DNA of 64,000 bases from Halichoerus grypus (taxonomy: Eukaryota > Chordata > Mammalia > Carnivora > Phocidae): positions 97,688,294 through 97,752,293 of the forward strand of contig NC_135712.1 in the NCBI RefSeq assembly GCF_964656455.1, written 5' to 3'. A program made the position numbers and the translations under genes. Below, piece by piece: positions 21,747 to 32,479 of the stretch (within the stretch, counting starts at the first letter, position 1; every line of letters begins with the position of its first letter). The notes beneath the pieces are model-generated. The model ran no database searches. It was given only the letters and a program-made list of their open reading frames with translations, and was not told the origin of the DNA.

Positions 21747-22201
21747 TGACACTTATTAAAGATGGTAAGTAAGGCAGACTTTATTCAAGACCATTGCAAT
21801 AGGTTATAGTGATCATCACTGCAGTGGGATTTTACAGTGGGGGAGAGAGATCGGGCTCAATTCTGAACACAACACAGACAAGTGGGAATTTATAAATGTG
21901 AAACAGAATGGGGGTGAGTGGATGGAAAATTACTAAAAGGAAACAGCAAGGATAAGGGGATTCTGGCTAAACTGACCAAACAGGATTCTTGCTCTAGACA
22001 GGCCAGAGTGATCAGATAGCACCTAGGGGATGGTGGAGAATGAGGAACCTGATCAGATCCTGAAAGAAAGACAGCGGGCTGTTCTGCTTAAACTGACTTA
22101 GCAGGGGTCTTGCAAAAACTAGATTTTACAAGGAAGTAGACAGATGGGCCTAGGAAAGAGCCTGACTAAAGTTTGGTCAGCAAAGAATCTTTGTCAAGAC
22201 A
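21747..22201 (-). mobile_element. Probable ERV1-type solo LTR, antisense
   Basis: On the plus strand it starts TGACACTTATTAAAG and ends TTTGTCAAGACA, giving TG...CA ends over 455 bp. Read on the minus strand it has TTTATAAA (TATA-like, complement of about 21889-21896) and then, about 105 bp on, AATAAAGTCTGCCTTAC (complement around 21769-21785), a very typical LTR poly(A)-signal context. I see no clean 4-6 bp TSD, so one end could be off by several bases. Family not identified. Confidence 0.65.
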
Positions 22202-22585
22202 ATGAGAACTATAATAATTTTTTAGTAGAGAAGTATAATATTTTTGATATATGAAAGATGTTGTAGGTTGTAACCAAGAATAAAGGAAATTGAAAAGTTA
22301 ACTCTAGTTACAAGGAAAGACATTATAAGTAATTTTGAGATGAGTAATTAATTTGTTATGACCCTGGAGTTGAAAATCCCTTAGTATAAAAAATGAGGAG
22401 CTAGAGAAAGCCAAAGAGTGAACAAAAGTGTGGCTACCTGAAATTCACTGAGGGAGAGAGAAGTTGTGCTCAGATGGCCCCAAGCCAACATCCTTTTATC
22501 TATCAGAAAATGCCTCCTGGGCTGGCTTCTGGTCCTAACTGCCACACTATAAAGAAGGTAGCACTAACGGTCAGTTTTGAGAGAT
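22202..22585. other. Noncoding stretch
   Basis: No gene recognised. GC content rises around 22465-22550 (GATGGCCCCAAGCC, CCTCCTGGGCTGGC), origin unknown. Confidence 0.4.
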
Positions 22586-22589
22586 AGTG

Positions 22590-22830
22590 TTCTGGTTCTT
22601 GCTATCAGAGAAACCTAAGCGTAAATACCAAATTCTAGTATTTTAAAGTTTCTTAACTTTTGCCAAGTTATTTATGCTCTGGTCATTCAAAATACGTAAA
22701 CAGGGCTAATAATACATGCATTACAGAGTTCTATAAATCTACAAAGATTAAATGTGATAATGTAGGTAAAAGAAAGGCCTTAGTACAGTATCAGAATTTA
22801 GTTAACATTAAGTAAGGATTAACTAATATT
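22590..22830 (+). repeat. MIR SINE
   Basis: GTTCTGGTTCTTGCTATC...TTTCTTAACTTTTGCCAAG...AAACAGGGCTAATAATACATGC..TACAGAGTTCTATAAATCTACAAAGATTAAATGTGATAATGTAGG...CTTAGTACAGTATC follows MIR order from the CACTTAC/TTGCCAAGTTACTT core to the 3' end. Confidence 0.7.
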
Positions 22831-23444
22831 CTTTTGAAGTTCTCAGTATGGTGCCAGCCCCACATAGTAAATACTCAAAAATAGTAGTTTACTCTTACAG
22901 TACATTAATAATTTATTCTAAGAAAAAGAAAGGGATTACATGTCGTGACTAGGATGTGTTGTTTTAAAGCAAAAGGCAAGATAAAGCCAAGAGGGAAGCC
23001 AGTGACAACAGGAGAAGAGACTGTCCATATATTAATCACAGGCTTCAAACTGGGCTGGGCGCATGCCAAAAGATATGAGTGAGTGTCAGGTCAGCAGCAT
23101 TAACAACAAATGCCTATATTCCTACTCTTTTTAGCAATCCCCTGTACAAAATATTATGCAATAGTTGAGAGTGTGTGGTAGGTAGATATTTTATAGAAAT
23201 ATATTCTAGAATTTGGTTGATTCTAGAGTTTAAAAAGTAGAGTTAAGGCACAACAGAGACACAAAGAACACAATAATATATATAAAGATGTGACCTCAAA
23301 AAATTTGTAGCTCATCTTGTTTATTTTAGAGCCTGTTGTTTATGCCCTTAAAGAAAGTAAATAAAAGTATGAAAGTAAACAAAAGCTAACTTGCTATTTC
23401 TTTAAAGATGCTTCAATCTCTGGACACCTCAATTTTTATGATAA

Positions 23445-23660
23445 CCATATAGCTACTGCCCCCTGGAGAATGGTTACCAAAACTCAAATATTAGCATCAA
23501 TTTGTACTGGAGTCTCAAATTTCTCCAAAAGCAGCCTCAGCAACTATTAGATGAATGTCAAATGCTCCCTCGACAGTATCTGGAATGCTTTGTGGAAAGT
23601 AACTCTGGTCCCCGGTACAATCTCTTCAAGAAGCTCCTGGGTAAGTTAGATATCTGGGCT
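23445..23660 (+). other. Unrecognised open frame with internal splice donor
   Basis: A 72-codon frame open from just after a TAA (23442-23444) to TAG (23661-23663). The central part (about codons 26-65) has a protein-like composition, for example LLDECQMLPRQYLECF and SGPRYNLFKKLL. A strong donor GTAAGT lies at 23641-23646, immediately after AAGAAGCTCCTGG, which would end an exon after the first base of a codon. No convincing acceptor or start fixes its left edge; TTTCTTTAAAG near 23396-23406 is possible but puts a stop in frame. I recognise no family. It could be an exon, a lncRNA exon, a gene relic or chance. Confidence 0.25.
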
Positions 23661-25574
23661 TAGGTAAAATGAGGTTGCATTTCAGATTCTGCTATGGTGT
23701 ACCCAGGCCCACCAGAGAAATGTTCTTTGAACAATTAAGGGAGATGTCTAAGTCACAATATAAGTTGTCTAATCAACTGATGTTAGGTACTCAACTGATA
23801 ATCCTCACACAGTTGAGTAGTACTACTTACTCAACTTACGGTAGTTATTCAACTTAGAGTCAGTGACAAAGGTCTCTAACCTCCAGTTATTATTATTTTT
23901 TTTTAATGGAGTAATCTACTCTATCGTGTGAGGAAATAATGGGGGGGCGGGGGACAATGGGGCTGTGGACCAAGTGCCAAGGTTTAACATGGAAGAATAA
24001 GGGCAGTGGAAAGTTACATCATCAGAATGGAAATAAAGACTAGAAACCCCAAGTTGGAGTGCAAATGGAAAGATGGACAGACATTATTTTTGAATTTATA
24101 TTAACTTTCAGGAACCAGCCAGGAGTAGAATTGGCAATGAGTAGGAAGATTATATAAATTTCAGCCAAAATAACTGGGAAAGAAGGGAAAAATCCACTAA
24201 TTCATTCATTCTTTTAGTCACTGATATAATGAATATCTATTACATACCAAACACTGTGCTATGTGGTAAATTTTCAAACATGGTCCTTGCCTTCATAGAG
24301 TTTACAGACTAGTTATTCAAAGAATTAAAAATAGATGAATCAAAAGGACTATGAATGGCTACTTCCTAGGTAATGGCGATATTAGAAGAAAATTTTGAAC
24401 TGGCCCCAGCGATAGCTAATTTAATACTATTTTGACTGTACTACAGTCTGTATAAAATTTAAGTTTGGGAGTTTAAGTTGAAAACTGATAGAAACTTATA
24501 CATGTTCTAAAAAAAATGAAGAGAATCATTTTTCTATATGAAGGGATGCAATCCTTTGATTAAAAGTAATCTGTATAATTAAATTAAAATGGTCTCTTTT
24601 TAAATGTATTACTGAATTTGCCAGATTATAAAGAAATGGTACTTATAATTAACGCAACCGATATTCGATGGGTCCTTATTGCAACAATTAGGATTTGTCT
24701 TTTTAATTTTGACGTGACAAACTGCCTTACAGTAATAATACCCAGGAAAGAGTTGTTTGAAGACATCACTAATATATTTTTATTAATAATACCAGGGAAT
24801 ATTACATTATATAACTATATTACATATTAGAATCATGTTCACAGGTATTGCAAAAGTGTGCACAAAGTAGAAGTTTTAAAACTTATATTGCATAACTTTT
24901 TATTCAAATATATCCTGTACTCAGAAGTACAGGTCTCAGAAGAAACTTTTCATCCCATCCCAGCCCCTTTATACATATTTAGCACAAACAGACCAACTAC
25001 CCCATGAATGCCCCTCAAACACATTTCAGTGTCTACATGCTACTTTGGACATTTCTCAGACATTTCTCCCATTTACTTTCTCTGTGACTGCTCATTACTC
25101 AATTTTGTTGGCTCCACTGCCCATGTTTAGCTCTATTCCTTGGCTCCTAGGCTTTATCTAGCTATCATTTACTGTTGTCTGTGCCTGGTTTAAATGTCTG
25201 CAAGACTCAGAGAAAAGATCTCTGGATCTACCATTCATCTCCAGGAGATTTCCTATAAAAGTGCTCCTGCCCCTTCTCAGCCCCCAGACCTGTTCCTAAC
25301 AGTTCTCCACAAAAGAGGGAAAGAGGATTAATTAGAATCCTTTACTGCTTAAATATTATAATTTTTTTCTCATTTAGGCTATATACAAAATGTACATTAA
25401 TTATAGTAAACTATAGCCATTACTTCTCCTACATCTGTCACTTTTGGATCATATACCTACAGTAGCTATGTTCTAGCAAGGGGTTATAAATAGCAGAGTT
25501 TCAAAAATGATCTTGTAAATCACAATACAACACCATCCAAAGGAATAGTCTCAGAATCTTAACATCCGCTCTCT

Positions 25575-25605
25575 AATAAATAAATAAATAAATAAATAAA
25601 TAATA
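25575..25605 (+). repeat. (AAAT)n microsatellite
   Basis: About seven AAAT units, without a recognisable SINE body attached. Confidence 0.85.
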
Positions 25606-26467
25606 AAGAATTTAAAACACAAAAGCAAGATTTCAAGCCAACATTAGCTGACACTATAGAAAATAATAGATGGTTCCACTAAAAGAAGAATAAAGGGAAG
25701 ATACTTCAAAAAATATTAGCTTTATTTATAATTTGTTACAATGAAATAAACTCATTTTTAAAAAGTGCATTTCTCAGACAATTGAAATATGTCCATTTTA
25801 AGAGCCAAAGTTTTATTTCCTTAATAATTTTTGATGAAACTTTTATACAAATATTATAATCTTCACTGTTTTTAAAAAAATAATTAGCATCATTATGAGC
25901 CTCAAGTAGTATAGTGAGAGTCAATATGAAGATGCCTCATTTAGCATTAAGCAGGTATATAAGAATGATTTTCTTGGATTAAATGGCCTTAAATCACTAA
26001 GCTTTTTTGCTCTTGTGTTTTTCATAGTTCTCCCTCCCCTCCCTATCAGCCTGCCATCTCTTTTCATGTTTCTATCATTTCATTTTGATTTTAAGTTTTT
26101 ATTTTAGTGTGACCTGGATTTTAAGTAGCTTTGGGGTAATCTTCCACATTTTTCTGGGGTTTTAGACAGGTGAGTCAGCCAGAAATGGAGCTTCCTGATA
26201 AATGAAGTGTCACTGCAATTAATTAATGTTACCAAGCCCCATCTGGTTGACCCTAATGAATGCCATAAGAGATACAAAAAAAAAAAAAAAAAAAGAATAA
26301 AATATTTTGCTTCTAGCACTAATTATATTTAAAAAGTAATTCCATGAATATAATCAGAATTATATATTATCTAAATGTGCAATTTAATGTTAAAATTGAA
26401 ATACTGAAAATTTTGGTTTCACGTGTTGCCATCATTTTAACATCATTATTTAAACTCAGATGTAGTC

Positions 26468-26669
26468 GGGCACCTGGGTGGCTTAGTTGATTAAGCGACT
26501 GCCTTCGGCTCAGGTCATGATCCTGGAGTCCCTGGATCGAGTCCCGCATCGGGCTCCCTGCTCGGCAGGGAGTCTGCTTCTCCCTCTGACCCTCCCCCCT
26601 CTCATGTGCTCTCTCTCATTCTCTCTCTCTCAAATAAATAAATAAAATCTTTAAAAAAAATAAATAAAT
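26468..26669 (+). repeat. CAN SINE, sense
   Basis: Head GGGCACCTGGGTGGCTTAGT, body CTCGGCAGGGAGTCTGCTTC and CTGACCCTCCC, tail TCAAATAAATAAATAAAATC and A-rich. TSD AAACTCAGATGTAGTC exact at 26452-26467 and 26670-26685. Shares its body type with the copy at 46548-46749. Confidence 0.97.
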
Positions 26670-26689
26670 AAACTCAGATGTAGTCTACT

Positions 26690-27300
26690 TTATTTTTGTT
26701 ATTCTGAAAAAAAAAAGTCATAAGCAGTCCTAGGCTCCTGTGCTCTGCTGATTAATAGGGTTTTCTCATATTTCCTATCAGTAAATCTCTTTGGCCTGAT
26801 TCAATGCAGCATTATCCTTCATTAGGGAGTCGGATTTCAAGCTATCAGAGAACACTGTGGTAGTAAGGGACCTCGGAGATCATTTGACCATCCCTTTTAT
26901 TTTAGAGATTAAAAAGGGATTTTAGAAAGATGCTGCCTTTTGAAAAATCTCTTTTGTTCTGATTAAAGTTTATCCTTTTTTGGTACACTTAAATAAGTTT
27001 CTTATGTCTTCTTTACATAAGCAATCTCACTATTATATAAGGCAAGCTAACTGATGTTGTACTTCAAACAGATGTTATCAAGTTGGGGAAAGAAAAAAAA
27101 ACATGTTTTTTAAAATTTCCCTTATAGCAGTGCTCATGAATTACATCTATAAGTTATAGTTTTATCCTAAAGAAGTTCTCAACTATGACCAAATAATCCT
27201 ATCACATCTCATCTCTCCTTTGTTCCATTTTCTATTCTATATTATTTGGCAGGGGTAGGGTGGTAATGTCTGGGAAAAGTCATTTTTGTGGTATTTCTAA
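26690..27300. other. Unique noncoding stretch
   Basis: No gene or recognised repeat. Confidence 0.45.
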
Positions 27301-27304
27301 GAAT

Positions 27305-27522
27305 AAAGGGACATTTAGTACTTTTTTTTTCTTCTGATCATAAAAGTAATGCAAAATATGGGAAACAAAGAAAAGTATATAGCGTAAATACAGTGACTCA
27401 TCATGTCACAATCCAGAGGTTGAATATCTTGAGATATTACTGTCTTGTCTTTCTGCTGTGCGTGGTTTTTTTTAACGTGCATTTATACATACACATTGAA
27501 TTTGCAAGCCTAGATACTGTCT
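27305..27522 (-). repeat. Old L1M 3'-UTR fragment, antisense
   Basis: TTCTTCTGATCATAAAAGTAATGC...GGAAACAAAGAAAAGTATATAG...GTCTTGTCTTTCTGC...ACGTGCATTTATACATACAC matches the antisense 3' UTR of old L1M families (ATTATAAAAGTAATACATGC...AAAAGTATAAAG...). Degraded, no ORF. Confidence 0.65.
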
Positions 27523-27655
27523 TTTTAAAATTTATTTAAATTCAATTAATTAACATATAGTGTATTATTAGTTTCAGAGGTAGAGTTTAGTGATTCATAA
27601 GTTGCATATAACACCCAGTACTCATTACATCAAGTGCCCTCCTTAATGCCCACCT
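27523..27655 (-). repeat. Carnivore L1 3'-UTR fragment, antisense
   Basis: AATTAACATATAGTGTATTATTAGTTTCAGAGGTAGAGTTTAGTGATTCAT...ACACCCAGTACTCATTACATCAAGTGCCCTCC closely matches 62450-62560, where it leads into L1 ORF2. It abuts the older L1 fragment on its left. Confidence 0.85.
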
Positions 27656-27659
27656 TAAA

Positions 27660-28612
27660 AGATAATTTACCAGATTTCTTTAGTTTGATGTAAAACACCA
27701 AAAACAGGCCTGCAGAGTCATTCTTAAAAATTTCTCCTCCTGTGTCCACTGTTAAATCATAGCTCAACTCAGAAAGAAGGAAACTATGACTTAGAAAAAG
27801 TAAAAGTAAAGGTCACCCCATTTTAATCCTGGAAAAAATTATAGAAAGAAAAAGAAATGCTTTGCTGAAAAGAGCAACAACAACAGGAATTTCTCCCCAA
27901 CTACCTATTTCAACCAGTGATAGGAGGTGACTTTTCAGGGCATTTCATAAATAATCTAGAGCAAAGTATGTTATCAAGGAGAGAAAAGCTCTGAATTTTA
28001 GTTTTATCAGGCTGATTTTACTTCTTGTATGGATTGAAGTAAAGGAAGAGCCAGAGAACCCACCATGGCATCTGTCATGATGTGGTGAGATGGCCTCTGT
28101 CAAACTATGTATGGGCTGATAGCAGTGGTTAGAGTCAATAGTGCTAAGAAGGTGAGTCAACAACGGGAGGTGGTTGAGAGGACTTCAGTTCCAAAACCAA
28201 AAGAATAGAATACAAATTCACCTGCAGGATATGTCCTGAGCAAGTAGAAAAGAGTCATTGCCCTCGATACCAGTAGGTCTCTTTACACACCCAAAGACCA
28301 AAACAAAGTCCTTTTATCCTCAAATTTACAAAGACACAAACATCGTCATGTTCATATAGGATGACAGTGGTTTAAGGGATGAGGAGATTATTTGAGAAAT
28401 TGAAAAGTTTTATCACAAAATAAACAAACACTAAACAATACTTTAAATAACAGAATAATTTGGGTAGTCACTCCCCTCCCCCTTTACTACCCCCTCACAC
28501 ACTGTTCAAACGTTAGGATTCAAGAGAAATATTCACAGATTAGATATAGCAAAAATAAAGCAGTTACTTTTCTCTGTATATCCACACCATAGAACAGTTA
28601 AAATTCACAGAT
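27660..28612. other. Unique noncoding stretch
   Basis: No gene. CCCACCATGGCATC near 28058 resembles a Kozak context but the frame stops after seven codons. Confidence 0.45.
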
Positions 28613-28629
28613 TTGTTTCATATACATTT

Positions 28630-28822
28630 TTTTTTAAAGATTTTATTTATTTATTTGACAGAAAGATACAGCGAGAGAGGGAACACAAGCAGGGGGAGTG
28701 GGAGAGGGAGAAGCAGGCTTCCCGCCAAGCAGGGAGCCCAATGTGGGACTCGATCCCAGGACCCTGGGATCATGACCTGAGGCGAAGGCAGATGCCCAAC
28801 GACTGAGCCATCCAGGCGTCCC
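28630..28822 (-). repeat. CAN SINE, antisense
   Basis: TTTAAAGATTTTATTTATTT at left, GCAGGGGGAGTGGGAG body, inverted head ending CCATCCAGGCGTCCC. TSD TGTTTCATATACATTT exact at 28614-28629 and 28823-28838. The minus-strand ORFs at 28643-28951 and 28651-28836 are translations of the SINE. Confidence 0.97.
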
Positions 28823-28976
28823 TGTTTCATATACATTTGCTTTCCTTAAATTTCTGTGGATACTGTGTACTTCAGGCTGCCACAGCTTAAATTTATTAGA
28901 GCACTGCACAATTAGTGATAGGATTAGGTGTTTAAATCCAATGTCAACCAATTTGCCATTTGCCCATCTAGATTTG

Positions 28977-29167
28977 TTTTTTTTTTTTTTTAAAGATTTT
29001 CTTTATTTATTTGAGAGAGAGAGAGAGAGCACAAGACGGGGGAGCGGGAGAGGGAGAAGCAGACTCCCCGCTGAGCAGGGAGCCCGATGCGGGACTCGAT
29101 CCCGGGACTCCAGGATCATGACCCGAGCAGAAGGCAGTCGCTCAACCAACTGAGCCACCCAGGCGCC
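28977..29167 (-). repeat. CAN SINE, antisense, young-looking
   Basis: T-run, AAAGATTTTCTTTATTTATT, body ACGGGGGAGCGGGAG, inverted head through GAGCCACCCAGGCGCC. Exact 17-bp TSD TTGCCCATCTAGATTTG at 28960-28976 and 29168-29184. Only about 150 bp from the previous SINE, in the same orientation, but with a different TSD, so the two are independent insertions. Confidence 0.98.
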
Positions 29168-29189
29168 TTGCCCATCTAGATTTGAACTG

Positions 29190-30150
29190 TTCCTAACAGA
29201 CATCAGGCAAAAGCATGCTGCCATACAAAATGCAATAGAACAACAGTGTGAGCATAGATCACCTCTACTCTTTACCAATGTGAGAAATACAATGAAGGAC
29301 ACACTCTTATTTGATGAGAAATTAAAAGCATACAGTGTCTTTATATGAAATTTTTATTCAAAGTTTGTGAAACCACAAAATTGTTAGTCATTCTTAAATT
29401 TCATTTATTTATTTTTTTAGCTAAAACTTAAATCCTTTTGCCATATGTACAGAGTAGCTATGATACAGAAGATATTCCCAAGAAAAAGATCCTCACCACT
29501 GAAAGTGTAATATATTTTTCTACATTTTATCTTCTCTTTATTAAGAGGAATTCTCTTGAATTATGTATTCAGGATTCCTGATTTTAAATAGAGCACATCT
29601 TCTAATCACTTTGTTAACTGTAAATAGTTGCTGCAGGTTGATACCCCAGGATACACCCCTCTCTTTAAAGAGAGATTCAGAGAAGTTACCATCATTAAAG
29701 AAAATCACACCTAATTGAGACTTTATGATCTGAAGTCTTGAAAGAATATTTAAAAGGGAAATCTTTATCAAAAGTATGGAGAACTGTCTTAAATATTTCA
29801 TGCTAAGAACAAATATTTCATTACTTTGCTTATTTTAACCTTTCTGTGATGAGCAGATCTTCCATATTAAAAATATTATTATGTTTAAAATGCTGATAGA
29901 CATATAGTTTTCATAACTCTAGATACAAATGTAGAACATGAAGACCCATGAGATAAAGCAGTACTATTTCTAGGCACATAAAGAATGGGCAATTTAACAT
30001 GGCACCGGGAATTTTGATCCTGGAAATTATGGCATTGGATTGAGTTTGGGGCATCTACAGACTTGAATGCTAATGACAATCAGCTAAAATATTCTTATAA
30101 AACCTTATCATTTACAAAATGTTTTCACAACTTCTAAAGAAAAAGGCAAC
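29190..30150. other. Unique noncoding stretch
   Basis: No gene. The 86-codon minus frame at 29541-29801 and 64-codon frame at 29885-30079 resemble no family I know. Confidence 0.45.
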
Positions 30151-30152
30151 AT

Positions 30153-30267
30153 AAATATCCTGAATCTTGATATTTAATTAATTAATATTATCTAAATAAT
30201 ATTAAATATCTTGATATTTAATTAATAAATATTCAGGATATTTATGATATCCTGAATATTTATTAAT
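30153..30267. repeat. Palindrome and associated local repeats
   Basis: A perfect inverted repeat: the 21-bp arm ATTAATAAATATTCAGGATAT at 30221-30241, shown here in part as AATATTCAGGATAT, is mirrored at 30247-30267 around a 5-base loop TTATG. A third copy of ATATCCTGAAT lies at 30155-30165. CTTGATATTTAATTAAT occurs directly repeated at about 30166 and 30210. Together this is a local inversion and duplication scar. Confidence 0.92.
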
Positions 30268-30432
30268 AATAAATAGCATTTATTTAATGTTTAGTTGATC
30301 TTATTTTAGTCCCCTATTTAAAGATAGAAGGCTCAGCATGGTTAATTAACTTGCTGTCAGTTGTACAACTTGTAAATGTTAAAGTCAGAAATCAAACTCA
30401 GGGCTTAACGTGGGTGATAACTTCTGCATGAG

Positions 30433-30467
<35 letters not shown>
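30433..30467 (+). repeat. Poly(A) run of about 35
   Basis: Thirty-five A in a row directly upstream of a SINE head. The SINE's own tail is A-rich too, and AAAAAAAAAATTA is present on both sides, so the SINE entered an existing A tract. Confidence 0.9.
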
Positions 30468-30469
<2 letters not shown>

Positions 30470-30470
30470 A

Positions 30471-30691
30471 GGGTGCCTGGGTGGCTCAGTTGGTTAAGCG
30501 ACTGCCTTCAGCTCAGGTCATGATCCCAGGGTCCTGGGATCGAGTCCCGCATCGGGCTCCCTGCTCTGCGGGGAGCCTGCTTCTCCCTCTCCCACTCCCC
30601 CTGCTTGTGTTCCCTCTCTCGCTGTGTCTCTCTCTGTCAAATAAATAAATAAAATCTTTAAAAAAATAAAAATAAAAAAAAAAAAAAAAAG
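30471..30691 (+). repeat. CAN SINE, sense
   Basis: Head GGGTGCCTGGGTGGCTCAGT, body CTCTGCGGGGAGCCTGC and CCCACTCCCCCTGC, tail AAATAAATAAATAAAATC then a long A-rich run. TSD AAAAAAAAAATTA at 30458-30470 and 30692-30704. Confidence 0.97.
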
Positions 30692-30714
30692 AAAAAAAAA
30701 ATTAAATGTGTTTA

Positions 30715-31990
30715 TTAATTCATTTTAAAATAACAAAAATAAACTCATTACATGTTAATATAAAAACATTTCTAAGAACAAAACAAAATGGTGCTTTATA
30801 TAACAAAAAATACTGAGAAGCATAACATTATTATGCATTTTTGCAAATCTCTTTATAGCTTAATAGAAGGCAGCTGAACACATCTTTGGCATTCAGTCAG
30901 CAAGTCTCTGAAAAGACCCAATTGAATACTCCTGTGAGTGTGAAAGTAAAAAGGAATAACACCTTAAAATTATTAAGAAATTAGTTTTGACCTCCCAGTA
31001 TCCTGAAAGAATCTCAGGCATACCCACAGTTTGATTACATCTCTATAGCCCTGGATTAGAAGATCTGTATAGGTCTTTTCAATTCTGTAATCCCAAATCT
31101 TAATTGGTGATTTTCATCTCTGAAACTAGAATTTTGCTATGGGGTATGATCAGTCATTATTATTATTTTTAAAGGCATCTTGAATCAGCATTGAAGAAGA
31201 GAGCATGAAAGGAACACAAGGAGAATTCAAAAAAAAAACTACAGTAATAAGAAATACACAATAGTGATAACAGGAGTGCAGAGTAGAATAGATTCAAAGA
31301 CAATCTAAATAGAATCAGGTCCATGGTTGAAGCTGAACTGAATACAGATGGCATAAATGCATGATTGGATATTGATTAGCTCAAAGTCACCAAAAAGAGG
31401 CTGACAGATGATTAAATATTTGCCAATGTAAGTCCAGTCCTATGACATCCAGCTAAATGAGGACCACAGATATTTGCTACTGCCTTGCTGTTAGAATACT
31501 CTACCCAGTTTTCTTAGAAGATATGCTAAAATAATTGGAAATCAAGGGAAAGCAATGACTTTAAAAATGATATACCTGCCGAACATTTTTCACCCAGGAT
31601 GAGATAATATGTTGTAAGACAGAAGTCCTTGAACAGGGGACAGAAGTTCCATATCCTCTACTAACTACCTGAGAGATAGAGGCAAGTATCTTAATCTCTC
31701 TAGCCTCAGTAATTCTAGATGAAGGAGATAAACAGAATGATATCCAACATTTTTAAAGTCCAATACATAATGTAACAAACAGTAGAGAGAGCAGAAGACA
31801 GTAGGAAACAGTGTATCATAAGATATATTTGATACCTTCATTTTGTTGGAAGATGCTCTCATTATTTTATTATTTTTGGTATACTTTAAAATCTTTTCAG
31901 AATATATATATTGAAGCATGTTTAAACTACTGTAAAAAACAGTTTGATTTCCTTTTAGGAACTGAGAGTGAGAGGGCAGTATCCAGTTTA
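30715..31990. other. Noncoding stretch
   Basis: No gene. The composition of 31380-31990 (A-rich sense strand, phrases like GAAATCAAGGGAAAGC) may hide very old LINE DNA, but I cannot assign it. Confidence 0.4.
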
Positions 31991-31996
31991 GAAATA

Positions 31997-32457
31997 CAGT
32001 AGCCCCCTCTTATCTGTGGGGGATAAGTTCCAAGACCCTCAGTGGGTGCCTGAAACCCCAGATAGCACTGAACCCTACATATGCTATGTTTTTTTCCTAT
32101 ACATACACACCTATGACAAGTTTAATTTATAACTTAGGCACAGTAAGATATTAGCAACAATAATAAGAAAAAGGACAATTATAACAATATACAGTAATTA
32201 AAGTTTTATGAATGTGGTCCCTCTTTCTCAATATCTTATCGCCCTATACTCACCATTTTTGTGATGATGTGAGATGACAAAACGCCTACATGGGATGAGA
32301 TGAAGTGAGGTGAATGACATGGGCATTATGACATGGCGTTGAGTTACTATGGACCTTCCAATGATACATCAGAAGGAGGATCATCTGTTTTTGAACTGAG
32401 ATTGACCTCAGATAACTGAAACCATGGAAAGCAAAACCACAGATAAGGGGAGAACTG
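31997..32457 (+). mobile_element. Tigger-type (TcMar) MITE, complete
   Basis: A 461-bp element with both terminal inverted repeats: CAGTAGCCCCCTCTTATCTG at left and, read from the other strand, CAGTTCTCCCCTTATCTG at right. TA flanks each end (31995-31996 and 32458-32459), the TSD of the Tc1/mariner superfamily. Inside are GATAAGTTCCAAGACCC, TATGTTTTTTCCTATACATA, GTGATGATGTGAGATGAC and CAGAAGGAGGATCATCTG, known from MER44/Tigger7-like elements. No transposase. Intact ends are notable for an element of this age. Confidence 0.9.
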
Positions 32458-32479
32458 TATACCAGTGGGAATCAGGGGA

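Larger units (their letters stand above)
22831..26450. other. Long, largely unique noncoding region
   Basis: About 3.6 kb with no confident mobile element except an AAAT array and a 24200-24330 stretch of old-repeat character (CTATTACATACCAAACACTGTGC...GTCCTTGCCTTCATAGAG). A G-rich spot GGGGGGGCGGGGG is at 23941-23953. A run of about 20 A is near 26276-26294. It includes the exon-like frame at 23445-23660. No complete gene. Confidence 0.45.

Noticed and set aside
25575..25605. CRISPR-like or regulatory repeat array
   Set aside because: Simple AAAT slippage repeat; no spacer structure and the genome is mammalian.
28058..28080. Kozak-like start CCCACCATGG
   Set aside because: The frame ends after seven codons and has no exon context.
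28643..29302. Three minus-strand ORFs of 61-102 codons with similar peptides (LPLPLPLLVFPLSL)
   Set aside because: The shared peptide is SINE body sequence read in frame; two SINEs lie here. No gene family is implied.
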